Below are positions 1 through 11,987 of a stretch of 64,000 nt of DNA, piece by piece. A program made the position numbers and the translations under genes. The notes below the pieces were generated by a model. The model made no database searches, was not told the DNA's origin, and was given only the letters and a program-made list of their open reading frames with translations. Each line of letters opens with the position of its first letter. Within the stretch, counting starts at the first letter, position 1. Source of the stretch: Aphis gossypii (Eukaryota > Arthropoda > Insecta > Hemiptera > Aphididae); NCBI RefSeq assembly GCF_020184175.1, contig NC_065533.1, positions 63,464,351-63,528,350 on the forward strand. The letters are read 5' to 3'.

Positions 1-1879
1 TGAGTTGCCCATGATGAACCTTGATTACATTAACGTCAACTTATTGTGACCTCGTTTGTTAATTTTCCAATTGACGATTCGACTTTTCCATTAAAACGTT
101 TGAGATTTAATCAAATACAAAGTTACACAGTTAGATATACTATAGCATAATAGTAATATATTAAACGGGATTTTACTTCAATCGAAAATAAGTTTGGTAC
201 TAGCACGAATACGTTTCGCTTACAATATCGAATTATATTTATACAGATATTTAGTAGATAAAGCTGTATATTATTATATTATTCATAATACGATTTGGTC
301 TTTTGCTAAAACGAACAACTGAACATAAGAATGCCTCGCTCAACTTTGAATTATATGCAGTATTGTCCATTACTTAGGTTGTTGTAACAAAATCAAAATA
401 TTTAAAATGTCTTTATGTTTATTAAAAAAAATAAATACCAAAGATCAATAATTGTCACGTTTGTTACAAGATTTAAATTTTTTTTATGCGTTTGTCATAG
501 TTTTTCTGAACTATAGCTTATTTTTTCATTTATTTGTTTTTACTGTTTTAGTTCATTTATGTGCATATTTATATGGTTCGATAGTTATTTTATAGTATAT
601 TCGTGTATTGTTCATTCTTTAAACAAAATCTACCAATGAATAATCATTTTAAAATACACGTGTTCACAAATTTAAACATGTTAACTTAACAATTATTTTA
701 TTCATTTTTTATTTTTATTTTTAGTTAGATAAATTTGGTTATATTATTACCTAGATACAAATTCTAAATGTTATCTATTATAAATATACCTATATACAGA
801 TAGATGCAGTTCTAATGAATTAATTGCTATCTTAATTAGATAACTTTTGAGTTACCGCTGTATTAGTAGATGATTGAAGTATATGATTTCTTTGAGTATA
901 CTAACATAATAAGTGAAAGAAATAAGCTTAATTTTTAAATAGTATATTGTAATACAAACGCAAATAATACGTTTTATTGAAAGACAATGCAATTGGAAAT
1001 CATATACCTAATAATATTGTCATACTCAACTATAATAAGTCGCAACATGCTATTAAATATATTTCTACGTATTTAATGGTTTGACTTCGAGAAATCGTAT
1101 TTTTATTATGAAAATTTTTATCATTCGTCTGTATTATACTTATATATGTCTAATATATTCTTTTAATATCCAATTAATAATATTCTTACAAATAAATTTT
1201 TAAGTTTCACTTCATCATACTAGATCAATATTTTATTATTTTTTACTCATCTAAATAGTTATTAAATCTCCCTTCTTTATCTCTATAAGCTTCTTACTAA
1301 TGTAGACCTCAACTCTAATTGTCTATTTTACTTAAATTCTTCTTGGAATTTTATTATTTTTATTGTTATTTTTTTCTAGTTAAGATAATATTATATATAT
1401 AGTATATTAAATGATAATATAACTCGATGGTTTCGGCCCTCGTCCTCTAATTATATTATCTTGTATTATCACAACCTAACCTACAATTATTGTAAACATT
1501 CATATTGTTAGTTGATTTTTTGAGATGAATAATTAAATTTTCAACATTATGTTATTGGTCTCTAAATAAGTAAAAACCAACATAACTGACAGATTATTAA
1601 TTTATCGCACCCTGATTTTGTTTTAAGTAAGAATCGTAAAGAGTTAAGCTGTTTTGGTTTTTTGCTTAATTTCACGACAACTTAAATTCAAAAATACATT
1701 TACTATTTATGAATTTATGGAATTTCTTAAATGAAAAAAATACATAACATTGATTGCAGCAAAATCATTCTCAAAATATTTTAAACATTATTACAAAAAT
1801 ATTAATAAATAAATAAATAAGAAAAAGTGTATTATAAGTTTTAATTAACTTGTAACGGAGTGTATATAACTACCAAAAC
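1..1879. other. AT-rich non-coding DNA
   Basis: No exon with coding character or convincing splice sites was seen on either strand. The stretch is AT-rich with homopolymer runs. A short segment at 1413-1460 starts with GATAATATAA and ends with its exact complement TTATATTATC around a GC-richer core, and could be a very small MITE or a hairpin. The stretch is probably intron or upstream flank of the plus-strand C1 gene, or intergenic DNA next to the histone relic. Confidence 0.6.
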
Positions 1880-1899
1880 GGCCCTTTTCAGGGCCACCA
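1880..1899 (+). terminator. Histone mRNA 3' stem-loop (perfect consensus)
   Basis: GGCCCTTTTCAGGGCC forms a 6-bp stem with a TTTC loop and is followed directly by ACCA. This is the metazoan replication-dependent histone mRNA 3' processing element, bound by SLBP. The loop sequence fixes the plus strand. An A/C-rich flank (ACCAAAAC) precedes it, as is usual. No histone coding sequence could be recognised in the AT-rich DNA just upstream, so the element looks orphaned: its gene was probably lost or decayed beyond recognition. A chance match is possible but unlikely given the intact stem, loop and flank. Confidence 0.7.
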
Positions 1900-1910
1900 T
1901 ATAATATAAT

Positions 1911-1923
1911 CAAAGCAAGAATG
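1911..1923 (+). promoter_or_regulatory. Candidate histone downstream element
   Basis: The purine-rich CAAAGCAAGAATG starts 15 nt after the histone stem-loop. In histone pre-mRNAs a purine-rich element at about this distance pairs with the 5' end of U7 snRNA and directs cleavage between the two sites. Composition and spacing fit; the aphid U7 sequence was not available for a pairing check. Confidence 0.4.
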
Positions 1924-2191
1924 TACATAGGCAACACACATTACAATAGTTGACAATGCCGTCCGGAACGCTTCAAAGGCCGATTGCCGAACACCCGAAA
2001 ACACTACAATTTAAAAAAAAAAATGTATCTATGGATAGATATGATCATCCCGTTTACATAGATACTAATCCGACAGTCATAACTCAAATACCGGCAGAAT
2101 GATGTTAAACACCGCGCAGACAGCAAAACCGATCACACAGCGTGAAGGTTTACTCTTCTGTACGATGTTTACGCTTCGGTACGGTAAGTAG

Positions 2192-2199
2192 TATATATA
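2192..2199 (+). promoter_or_regulatory. TATA box of histone-like relic
   Basis: TATATATA lies about 70 nt before the ATG at 2268, inside a GC-richer block unlike its surroundings. The sequence between them (CACTTATTCTTCTATCAACC around 2222-2241) resembles a short initiator and 5' leader. Spacing and short leader suit a replication-dependent histone promoter. This is inferred from position relative to the decayed coding region and stem-loop. Confidence 0.35.
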
Positions 2200-2267
2200 C
2201 GAGTGCATTTTAACAAACGGTCACTTATTCTTCTATCAACCTTCAAATTCAGCCAGTACTAATTAAA

Positions 2268-2613
2268 ATGGAAGAAATTGAAGAAACCGAAGAATATTGA
2301 AAACAAGATCAAACAGTTCGACATATACGGTGACGACTCCGGTTAGAGAAGCCATACCCGGACCAAACAACGACCGAACCCGGCAAAGTGGTCGTCATAA
2401 AACCCGACGATACCGACAGCAGTGCCGTCAAAGGGATACCATCCGAATCTCCAACTGACGCACCACGAGACCAGTCGCACCAACGGCAGATCGGACGATT
2501 ACCAGCGGCTATACACGCGGTGATCACATATTATTGCCAACGGTCACACAGAAGTTAACGTGGTTGCGGCAGTAATCGCTTAACAGTCGATCTACCATTG
2601 CGACTGCCCATAA
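2268..2613 (+). pseudogene. Decayed histone gene, H4-like
   Basis: The interval from ATG (2268) to TAA (2611-2613) is 346 nt, near the 312 nt of an H4 gene, and is much richer in GC than its flanks. The ATG frame stops after ten codons (TGA 2298-2300), so it cannot make a protein. The 3' part keeps islands resembling H4 DNA in the right order: GCGGTGA..CATAT (DAVTY), GCC-ACGGTCACA (AKRKTVT), ACGTGGT (DVV) and a final block from TCGATCTAC to TAA (RTLYGFGG*). A degenerate histone stem-loop follows four bases after the TAA. The 5' half is not alignable by eye. Another core histone, or an unrelated GC-rich relic, remains possible. Confidence 0.35.
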
Positions 2614-2616
2614 AAA

Positions 2617-2632
2617 AGCCCTTTTTAGGACT
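2617..2632 (+). terminator. Degenerate histone 3' stem-loop
   Basis: AGCCCTTTTTAGGACT keeps the 6-4-6 layout of the histone stem-loop (stem 2617-2622 and 2627-2632, loop TTTT) but has one mismatched pair (C2619 against A2630). The outer pair is A-T instead of G-C, and ATTA replaces the usual ACCA flank. It follows the decayed H4-like region and supports that reading. Processing by SLBP/U7 is doubtful. Confidence 0.45.
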
Positions 2633-5600
2633 ATTACGATTGTCCCACCCAGCACGCCTGCTTAGGTAGTCGCTCGAGCCGTCTCATTCCTACGACAACT
2701 TATATGAGTTTGTAGTAGAGTTACGCGGACTCGCTTCATAATTTATTGTAAACGGATAAATCTCCACATATTGTTTTTCTTTCGCGCCTCTAAAGCCCTG
2801 ATACCGCTCGTGGTGACTCACTTATTTAAGCCAATTCCGCGGTCCGGAATAAATTCTTCCCTATATTAAAATTGTTATAATGATATTCGTGTTTTAAGTA
2901 ATTAAATAATAAATTTACATGATATTAATAAATCAGCATTATGAGTTATTCATCGAACACCGATGCACTGATGCACTACATCAAACTGTCGGCGAATTTT
3001 GTTTTATATATTACGAAATGTATGCTAGTTTGTATTGTTAAATTTGAGGGGTAGGGAGACAAAAGTCTAATTTTATACGAATTGTTCTAAATATCGAACG
3101 TATGTGTTCATTAATGTACCGAATATTTCATTCTGAGTAAGTACTAATAATATTTTTCAGGTGTTAGTGGAATCGAAATAATACAAAATATGTTAATATC
3201 AAAAGTGTCAAAAGTGTATTTTTTTCTTATAATTGTTATTAAACATATCTACAAACTGTTATACTAAATGTGTATAATATCACACTCATGTATTATAAAA
3301 GAAAGAATATAAATAAATAATTCAGCACTATTAAGTAGATACGATTTTCATTAACAGCTATTAATAATCACTCAGTTAATTACTATTATTTTTTATTCAT
3401 CACATAGTAAAAACAGAATTAGTTTTTGTTTTGAATAATCATCGATGACCAATTATAATATTGTTAAAGGATTTTAAGTATTTCAGTGAATTGCTATTTT
3501 TTTTTTTTTTTAATGAATTTATCGATGAAAGTTGTTATATGTAAAATAATTAGGTTGATAAGAATTTTAAATTCTTTTAAGAAATAAATAATTGAATACC
3601 TAGTTAAATTTTCGTTTTTATATAGGTACTTATATTTGTATTATTTGAGTGTTTTTTGTATGCTACAATATTTTGTGAATAAGTTTCATCTAAAATATCA
3701 TTATTTACATTTGATGTACCATCAAAAATGAGCTTATAAATAATATTGGTATCGAGATTTAAATTTTCTTAATCAGTAATTTTTTCAGTGATTCATTATT
3801 AAACTGAAATGCAGTTTTAAGCTTTACGTGTTTCATTTGTCTGAATAGTAATCGAATCATGGTAATCTGGACCAGTTAGCCATCGTGGAATAGTTTAATT
3901 GTAGCGCTTATTCAGAAAACAATATATAATATATAAATTGATCGAAAATATTGGATTTTATACAACAAATTAAATTATTAGGCGCATATATTAGAATGTA
4001 TTAAATAATAAAAATACGTTTAACACGAATGTCATAAATATTTCAAGCGGTTACATACTATTAAATTATACTATAAGACCATTAGTGTCATTAAAGTGAC
4101 ATACTATCTTAATTTTAGGTGATCGAAGAAATATTTCACAAAGCTTTTTAATAATAACAATAAAAATAGTAATAACAATTAAGTTTTTTTCTATTTCAAT
4201 AATATATAGTATATACAATATACACAGGTAACGTAATTTTTATTTCACGTGAAATATTGTGTCTTCTAATGATGATAGAAAATTACTATAGACTAATATT
4301 GAAGTTATATATTTACAAGGAGAAGTTGAAAATAATATAATAATTATAAAAAGTAGTGTAATTTAAATGAAAAAGTGGAGGCTTTTAAATCCCTATTTGT
4401 TTAATTAAACATTCATCCTCCCTTACCAATTGAATAACCATATTTAATAATGTTTTTATGTCATAAGCACAGATTATTAATTAATTTACTAAATAATAAT
4501 ATTAAAATAAATAATCACAAATGAGATAAATTACGAGGGTTTTAAGAAGACGGCAGTACTTTTATTCTTAATTTTGTCATGATTATTCAAATAAAACAAA
4601 ACAATACTAAAATCACCTTTAAACTTCATTGAATCGTATGATATTTTGGTTTTAAGTTAATACTTAATAATAACATACGCATATAATATGCGGAGTATGT
4701 TATTGAGAACCCAAATTATTATTTTATAAAATTGATCACGCATACCATCACCCATACTTAAGCTATAGCTCAAAACAAACAATTTTTTCTGTTATAATAT
4801 TATTTGCTTACGGTTGAAATGTATGCTGTTTAATACACATTAACTGCCGCCAATGCTAGTGTTGACCTGCAATTCGCGTACATCAATAATAATACCAATA
4901 ATGATACGGTCATTTCTGTACAAATATCGCATTATTATTATTTATTATAATTTATAATAGAATAATATGACGTGTATGTACAATATAATAAATGTATATT
5001 AATATTATATCATTTTTATATCGTGTGCGAGTGCTTTTAGAATCCAATCGTAGGTACTTACATAGTTACATAGTACCTATACATAATGTATTATACATAT
5101 ATTATATACGTATTATTATGACATAATATATTTAGGTATATTTCAGTAATGCGTGCCGATAACATGTTTTTTATCGACATTATTCCGAAGTAGTTTTTAT
5201 TTTATTTTTTTGGCGAATTAAAAAACGTTATTATAATATTATATGCCCGTTACCGTGGGTGATGTATGTGTGCAGTCAGTGCCAGTCATAATGTCCGCTG
5301 GCTGTTTGGCGCATTATAATCGCTCGTCCTATTTTAATATATATATCTAATCGTATTTTTTTTTTTTATTTTTTTTTTTTACTCTACAGCATAATAATAA
5401 TATACCGTAGTTGACTGTAGTTATTAAATAATTATTATAATACGTTCGGCGTGACGTAAATATGTGAATCATTCGTGTAATAAACTGGAATTAAATATTA
5501 AAAAACGGTGTAGGTATATTATATTATGACAAATATCATATATTTTTCTCCGCGTATAATGTAATTCAAAGCTCGTACAAAGAAATCTTATTTCTTTATC

Positions 5601-8600
5601 TTATTTTGTCAATTTTTAATACATTTAATATTAAAGTAGAAAACGTTTATTAAAGAGTAAGGACACGAATAATTGGTATGATCGAATTTTAAAAACAAAA
5701 TGTCTAGAGGACGTACATTAAAAATTGGAAATAAATCGGATTATTGCAACACACATCGATTAAATAAAACAATTAAATCCAAGGTACTACCATAAAACTA
5801 CGGTACCGCGTCATAATCTTTTCTTTACTATCGTTTCGTATCGATATTGAATTCAACTTGTTCAATTAATTTTGTTTTTTTTCTGTTTTTTTGTCGTAAC
5901 TCATAAGTGCAGTATCTATCTTACCGTACCTCTTTACTGTCATCGTTTAAGATCAGATTCGGAGTACTTACTTTAAAATGGTTAGTGGTTTGGTGTTGAG
6001 CAAAATTATTCTTAAGAAAGCCAGTTTAAGAAAACCAGACATCGATATATACATATTAGACATTAAATATAAAATAATTCATTTTTTTTTTCATAGTATA
6101 TATATATTTTTTTAAATTATACATATTTTTCACAATAATTAAGACCAATCATTTATTAGAAACAATCGGTTAATTGAAATATTTCATCTCAGTCCAAAAG
6201 TGATTCTAATAAACGGCTTCCACTGTATATTAAATATATTTATTATAGGTACTACAGTAAATTACAAAAATAACAATTTACGTCATTAACTGTTGAACAT
6301 AACAAAAATCTACATTTAATTGACATTAAAATATTGTTACAATAGTTAACTAAAAAGTTGCGATAATAATTTTTGAAAATTATAATTAATATATTATTAT
6401 TTGTATGAATACCTATTTAAAATTGAAATATTTATAGCACAATGAACAAGAAGAACATTTATTATTTTGTAAAATTACTTATATATGTTTTAAACACTAG
6501 GTTTAACCTAACCTAAACACAAAAACCGTGGACAACGATTATAACTCGAAAAAAATGTTAAACCCGAATATAACTACGACTAATAGAATATTTTAATATA
6601 TTTTTTTTTAACAGTCTAAAACGAATAATATTATCAATACTTGTGGGTAAAGTAAAACACACTTTCATCATTACCATGTAATACGTTTTTACTTCTTACA
6701 ATAGGTTTTTATACATAATTTTCCAATCCTGAAAATAATGTATATAATGTATATATATAAATTTAACCTACAATTAATTTTATATCGCCCGATTTAATGC
6801 AATAATAATATTTTACATCCACATCATTGATGTCACCATTACAATAACCGATTTAAAATATTTTACGTTGTTGTTTCATAAATTATAAGTCACATAAGTA
6901 ACAAGCTACAATTTCTAACCTATCAACAATTATTATTATCGTAATAGTAGTAAAATATAAGAGTAAATAAGGAAAGTTAATTTCGCCTAAAGAAAATTAA
7001 ATATTTAAATAGTTTCTATTAGTTACAGATTATATAACTTTTATAATTAGTAAAAATATGGAGTTAACGATATTGTTAAGCAAAATCTTAAAAACTAATA
7101 TTATCTATAAATAATCTATAATAATTACTTTTATAATTTATAATCAAGATTTGATTCCTTATTTTTGGAAATACTCTTATAATTATAATATTAACGAACT
7201 GAATTTATATCGACTTTAACTATCATTTATTAAATGATTGAATCAGTCGTCAGTTATTTGTGTTTATATCAAAAATTAATCATTGAATTATGTTTGTATA
7301 AAATATTTGAAGTGGAGAAAAATAGAAAATGATAGAAATACAGATTAATTTAAACGAAAACGATATTAGATAATGAAGCTAAAAATATAAAAAAATCAAG
7401 TTTTGAACAAGTAGTAAATTAGTAACTTGAATTTGAATTTGAAAATCGATTACTTGTTTATTTTCATTTGGCAAGTATGCTTTAATTGTTATAAATAAGT
7501 TATACATACTTAATTTTAAATACTTTTATATCTTTCAAAATATTACTATATTCTTTGATACAACAAAACAATTTATTTTTATTGATATATACGTGTGTAT
7601 TTATAAACTTATTGTTATTTAACATAAAATTAACAAAAATCTTGGAAATAATAATAATTTTATACATTATTTGTATTATTATTATACATGAAGATGATAT
7701 AAAATAAACTGTGACACATGCTTTGTAGTTTAATCTGTAATCGTTGCTTTCATGGTGTCAAACACAGTATTATGTTGACTAAGTTATTACTAATTTCAAA
7801 AGTTTGATTATTGAAGAGTGAAGAAGTGGAAATATGTTTCCAAGCTCTAAGATAATTTTAATAGAATATGTTCTAACGACCAAATTTATAAATTTATTAG
7901 AAAAAATGTTGAATTTACTAAAAATATTAATGAAAATTAAAAACAATAGTGAAAATATTTATACTGGTTTTTCCACAAACATTTTATTGGACATAAAATG
8001 TTTCCATACAAACAGAGCTAATTTGAAATTATGAGCTCAAATAACATTGATAGAAGTAGAAGTACAATATAAACTAGTTTACGACCGAATAAGTGATAAT
8101 TTTTAATTAATTTCCAATATTGATTTATAACAAAATACACATAATATACCTATATGATTATAATATAGTTATTCCACAACAATTAAAATAATTAATTTTT
8201 AAAATAATTATGTGTTGCAATAACAATAATGAAAGTTTTATCTAATATAAAATTAAATAATAATAATTTTTGACATTTTTCATGCATTTATTATGTATTT
8301 TGAATTAATTAATACATTACACTTTAGTCATACAAGTAAATGTATATCCATTCAAAATAAATTACCAGTATTTTAAGCTTATACAAGAAGAATAGTGAAC
8401 CAACATTTTGGGTTTTAACCGTATTCCACTGAACACATCAAAACTTTAATACTTATAAAGAACAAATTACCAAGTTACTTATTTGAAATTCGATTTTTTA
8501 GATGTGTTGGATTTCTTCGATAAAATAAAATATAATAATTGAACGAAATGTTCTATTTGTAATTATTTTTTAAATTATTTCTAAAAGAATTAACACTTAT

Positions 8601-9517
8601 TAAAGAAAATAAGTAATTTCCTTTAAAATAATCACCTTTTTTTAAAGCAGCTGTGATTCAAACGGAGCCAGAAAGGTTATAAAAAAAGTACTTTAACTTA
8701 CTGAAATTGGGGAATTCGATTTTTTTTCATAAAAATGAAAATATCATATTCTTAAAATAAGTATTGAGTTTATCATGATTTCAAAATACAATTAAAAAAA
8801 ATAAATGTATTTTCATAGATAACACGATCTTATATTTTAAAGCAGCACGAAAAATTTATATTTAATATTTTAACAAAAGTGCGATTCATTTTATAGAATG
8901 ACCAATGGCATACTGTGGGATATATTGCGTTCTTAGTACATCGATGTTACATTGTAATTGGTTAATGGTTGTATTAGTTATCTATAATAACGGTAAAATT
9001 AACTACGAAAAAAATTAGATATGTGAAGAGCTTGAAGTCTTGTGGCAGAAAGTGGTATTGTAATAGGTGACCGAGTACTAATATAGTAGGTACGTATTTA
9101 AATTTCAATAACCGTAATTTTATATAAGAAAAAAATTGAAATATTAAGGACTGCAATACGGAAAAAAATGCGTTTCTAAAATCCTATGTTGTATACGAGG
9201 CTTGAGCTACAAATTTAAAATTTCGTAAATTCTTAGGAATAATAGATAGTTTGTACTTTGAAGGAATAGACTAGGTATGATAACAATAAATAATCAACAT
9301 AATATTTATATTATGAATTTTTTTTATTTTTTGCTTATATTTTCATCTGTCTTCACAAAATCTAATATCGATTAACAAAGATGTTAGATCGAGTAGTAGA
9401 GTAGTAAATACAGCCATACAGCTTAGGTACTTACTCTGTCATTTTTTTTTCTGCTAATAATTAACCTAATTATGAACTATTCAGTTACTTTTCAATATTT
9501 TTCAGTATTTTAAAATA
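2633..9517. other. Non-coding DNA
   Basis: 2640-2860 remains GC-richer (GCACGCCTGCTTAGG, CCGCGGTCCGG) and may be more of the histone-like relic or an old element, but no coding frame was recognised. From about 2870 the sequence is uniformly AT-rich with long T/A runs and no supported exon. A nested palindrome at 4669-4704 is listed separately. The stretch probably belongs to introns of the plus-strand gene ending at 21296, or to its upstream flank. Confidence 0.55.
4669..4704. repeat. Nested palindrome / hairpin
   Basis: AATAACATAC (4669-4678) is the exact complement of GTATGTTATT (4695-4704), giving a 10-bp stem. The enclosed GCATATAATATGC (4679-4691) is itself a perfect palindrome around one A. 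The unit could extrude as a cruciform or be the remains of a small inverted-repeat element. No function is evident. Confidence 0.5.
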
Positions 9518-9839
9518 CAGATCGAACGTGGTTAACTAGAAATTCTTTTCTTGAAACCGTGGATACCTCAGACTTTTTCCACGGTCCCTAGAATTTTCTT
9601 TTTAAATTATACAAAAATCTTGTTCAACTCGAATACTTGCTTAAATAACTCGAAATTTCAATATTTTTTAAGCTATACATATATAAATAATAGATTCACA
9701 GTAATTAATATATTGTACTGTTTTAAATAAAATGTATATTTTGACATTTTATATTTGGTTTTGTGGAATTACTCAAATACTTGGATAACTCGAACATTTT
9801 TACCAGTCCTTTCAATTTCTAGTAAATCGAGTATGACTA
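9518..9839. mobile_element. pogo/Tigger-like MITE (degraded)
   Basis: A ~322-bp segment flanked by TA on both sides. Its ends are imperfect inverted repeats: the left reads CAG...GGTTAACTAGAAATTC, and the right, complemented, reads TAGTCATACTCGATTTACTAG.... Several internal words of the type 'ataactcgaa' match those in the shorter element at 44739-44910. TA duplication and CAGT-type termini are typical of the IS630-Tc1-mariner superfamily, pogo/Tigger branch. No transposase is present, so it is non-autonomous. Confidence 0.45.
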
Positions 9840-11848
9840 TATATAAAATAATATTAATGTTCAATTTATATAAAAGTAGACAAATCAAGGGACGTGACTG
9901 AATATAATCTTATGGTAACAAAACAAAAAAACAAATAAATAACTGAAAAAATATACGTTTTTGACAGTATTTGGCATTCTCGTGAATATTTATTTCTTTA
10001 AATTTTTGGAATTGCAAAACCTAGAATAGTAATTTATTTTAAGGTAATTTTAAATGAAAAACTTAAAATTATGTTACATTTAGCTCCACTTGGAATTGCT
10101 TTTAACGCACTCAGAGAATGCGTTAATATTGTCAGTTGTCACATTCAACTTCTTATAATAATAATACACTATGAATATACACAATCGTCCTTCAGAGCTT
10201 AAGTGAACAAAGCAAGATGAGTTCCTTAATCTAAAGGTCTGTGATCAAACAATAAAACACTAACAACTTCACTAACCCATAACAGAGCCAGTGACCTGAT
10301 AACTTTTTTTCCGTCTCAAATATTCTTTGATAATAATAAATATATACATATTTTATTTTACCTTTAATTTAGGTCATTTATACAGATGTCGATAAAAATG
10401 TGTATAGAACTTTAAACTTTAGCCCTCATTAATATATATAACGTAATCGATAAGTCCATTTTATATACAGTATAGTATATATTCATATCTATATTCTATG
10501 CATTTAGTTTTCTATAATATTTTTGTTATTAAAAAAAGTTAACAAATTTAGTAACTGTATGAATATGTAGGTATTAAGATTGTCCTAATGATAACTATAC
10601 CATTTTAGTTTTATATGTTATGACTTTACGAGCAAAATAATATGCACTTTTAAATATCACTGAATATTTTTTATGCTGAATGATAGAGAGGCTGTTGATA
10701 TTGTCTTATACCACATACATTAGAACATTTTGACTGAAAATTGTAATAGCTGTTAGTTTTTTTATATTTTTAAACAAAAATTATACCACAGAAGTTTTAT
10801 GAATTGCAATATGAGTTCAGTAAGTTTAATTTAATAATAAATAATATTTTTTAACAATAATTATTTTCTCCGATATTATTGAGTTGTTATTATCAAAAAG
10901 GATAAATGCACTAAATAGTACTAAGGGCAGTATATTTAAAAAAACTAATATTACTCATTAAATTAAAGTTTATGGTGACAATAATTATGCGTAAGTTATA
11001 GTTAATTATAAAAATAAATTTACAATACCTATGTTATTTTTACTTTTATAGTTTTATAATAAATAAATTATTTTGCTAATAATGGTACTAAAACTAAAAA
11101 ATCATTTAAGTTTATAGTAGGTTAATCATTCATAATGTGTGTATGATGGTGCATATATTTTATTAGTTACGTATATGTTATTAATATTTATAATGTTATG
11201 TATATTAAAGAAAAAAATTGAACACTTCTCAATAATCAATGAGCGCTGTTGTTGTAGAAATATGTCGTTGGTTTTGAAAATATAAAGATTAGGTAATAGT
11301 TATGTGGGTTAGACCATATATTATAATATTACCAAATTAAGAATTTTTTGTTTTATAGAAAATATGAACGCAATGAATATAGTAATATAATATACAAGTG
11401 ATTATTTGAATAAAATGCTGTTGAGATAAATATGTCAAAATTAATTTAATTTACCTAGTGTATTTTCTTTGAACTTATATACAAAAATTGAATGTCGTTT
11501 TGATTCAGTTCGACATAAATTAATGAATATAATTAACTATGGTTAAGTTAAGTGAACTCAAGATCGTTAAATTAGTAACTAATAGTTAAATAATTACTAA
11601 GTAAATAATATATATGTCATACTTCATAAAATTCAAATATAAACAATTCATTTTTAGATTATTCGTTGCAGTTAACGGGACATAACGTATATATGGTACA
11701 GATGTGACTCATAGTTTCGCAATTGTCGATAAATATTTTATATAATTATATACCTACATGTTTTATTATTTTATAACATAAAACAAACTATAAACTCACT
11801 GTTATTTGTTTCTCATCGTATTTAACCGGAGTTGACTTCGTATTTCAG
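9840..11848. other. Non-coding DNA before the first supported C1-gene exon
   Basis: AT-rich with no coding exon seen. The last ~20 bases before 11849 supply the acceptor (TATTTCAG), so at least the right-hand part is intron of the plus-strand C1 gene. The donor exon for this intron was not found and may lie upstream of the window. Confidence 0.6.
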
Positions 11849-11987
11849 ATTTACTGGCACCCCCTCGGGCCGGGTCGGCTCGGTCAAGCCTGAGTGAAAT
11901 GTCTGGAGCCAGTGGTACATCAACTGGTACGTATCTGAACGAAGCATCTACATTGGTGTTAGAGACGACGGAAAACAACGTGAAAAA
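11849..11987 (+). CDS. C1 protein exon a
   Basis: Acceptor TATTTCAG ends at 11848 and donor GTGAGT starts at 11988. The exon begins with two bases of a split codon. It encodes a low-complexity linker (LLAPPRAGSARSSLSEMSG...) followed by LNEASTLVLETTENNVK. GC content is well above the flanks, as expected for coding sequence. The Ser/Gly/Thr linker looks disordered; the second half may begin a small folded module that continues in the next exon. Confidence 0.8.

Noticed and set aside
2309..2527. 72-codon minus-strand frame over the GC-rich block
   Set aside because: It is antisense to the histone-like relic and has no recognisable domain; GC-rich sequence lengthens chance frames.
7834..8034. 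66-codon plus-strand frame
   Set aside because: Lys/Ile/Asn-rich composition expected of AT-rich non-coding DNA; no motif or splice context.
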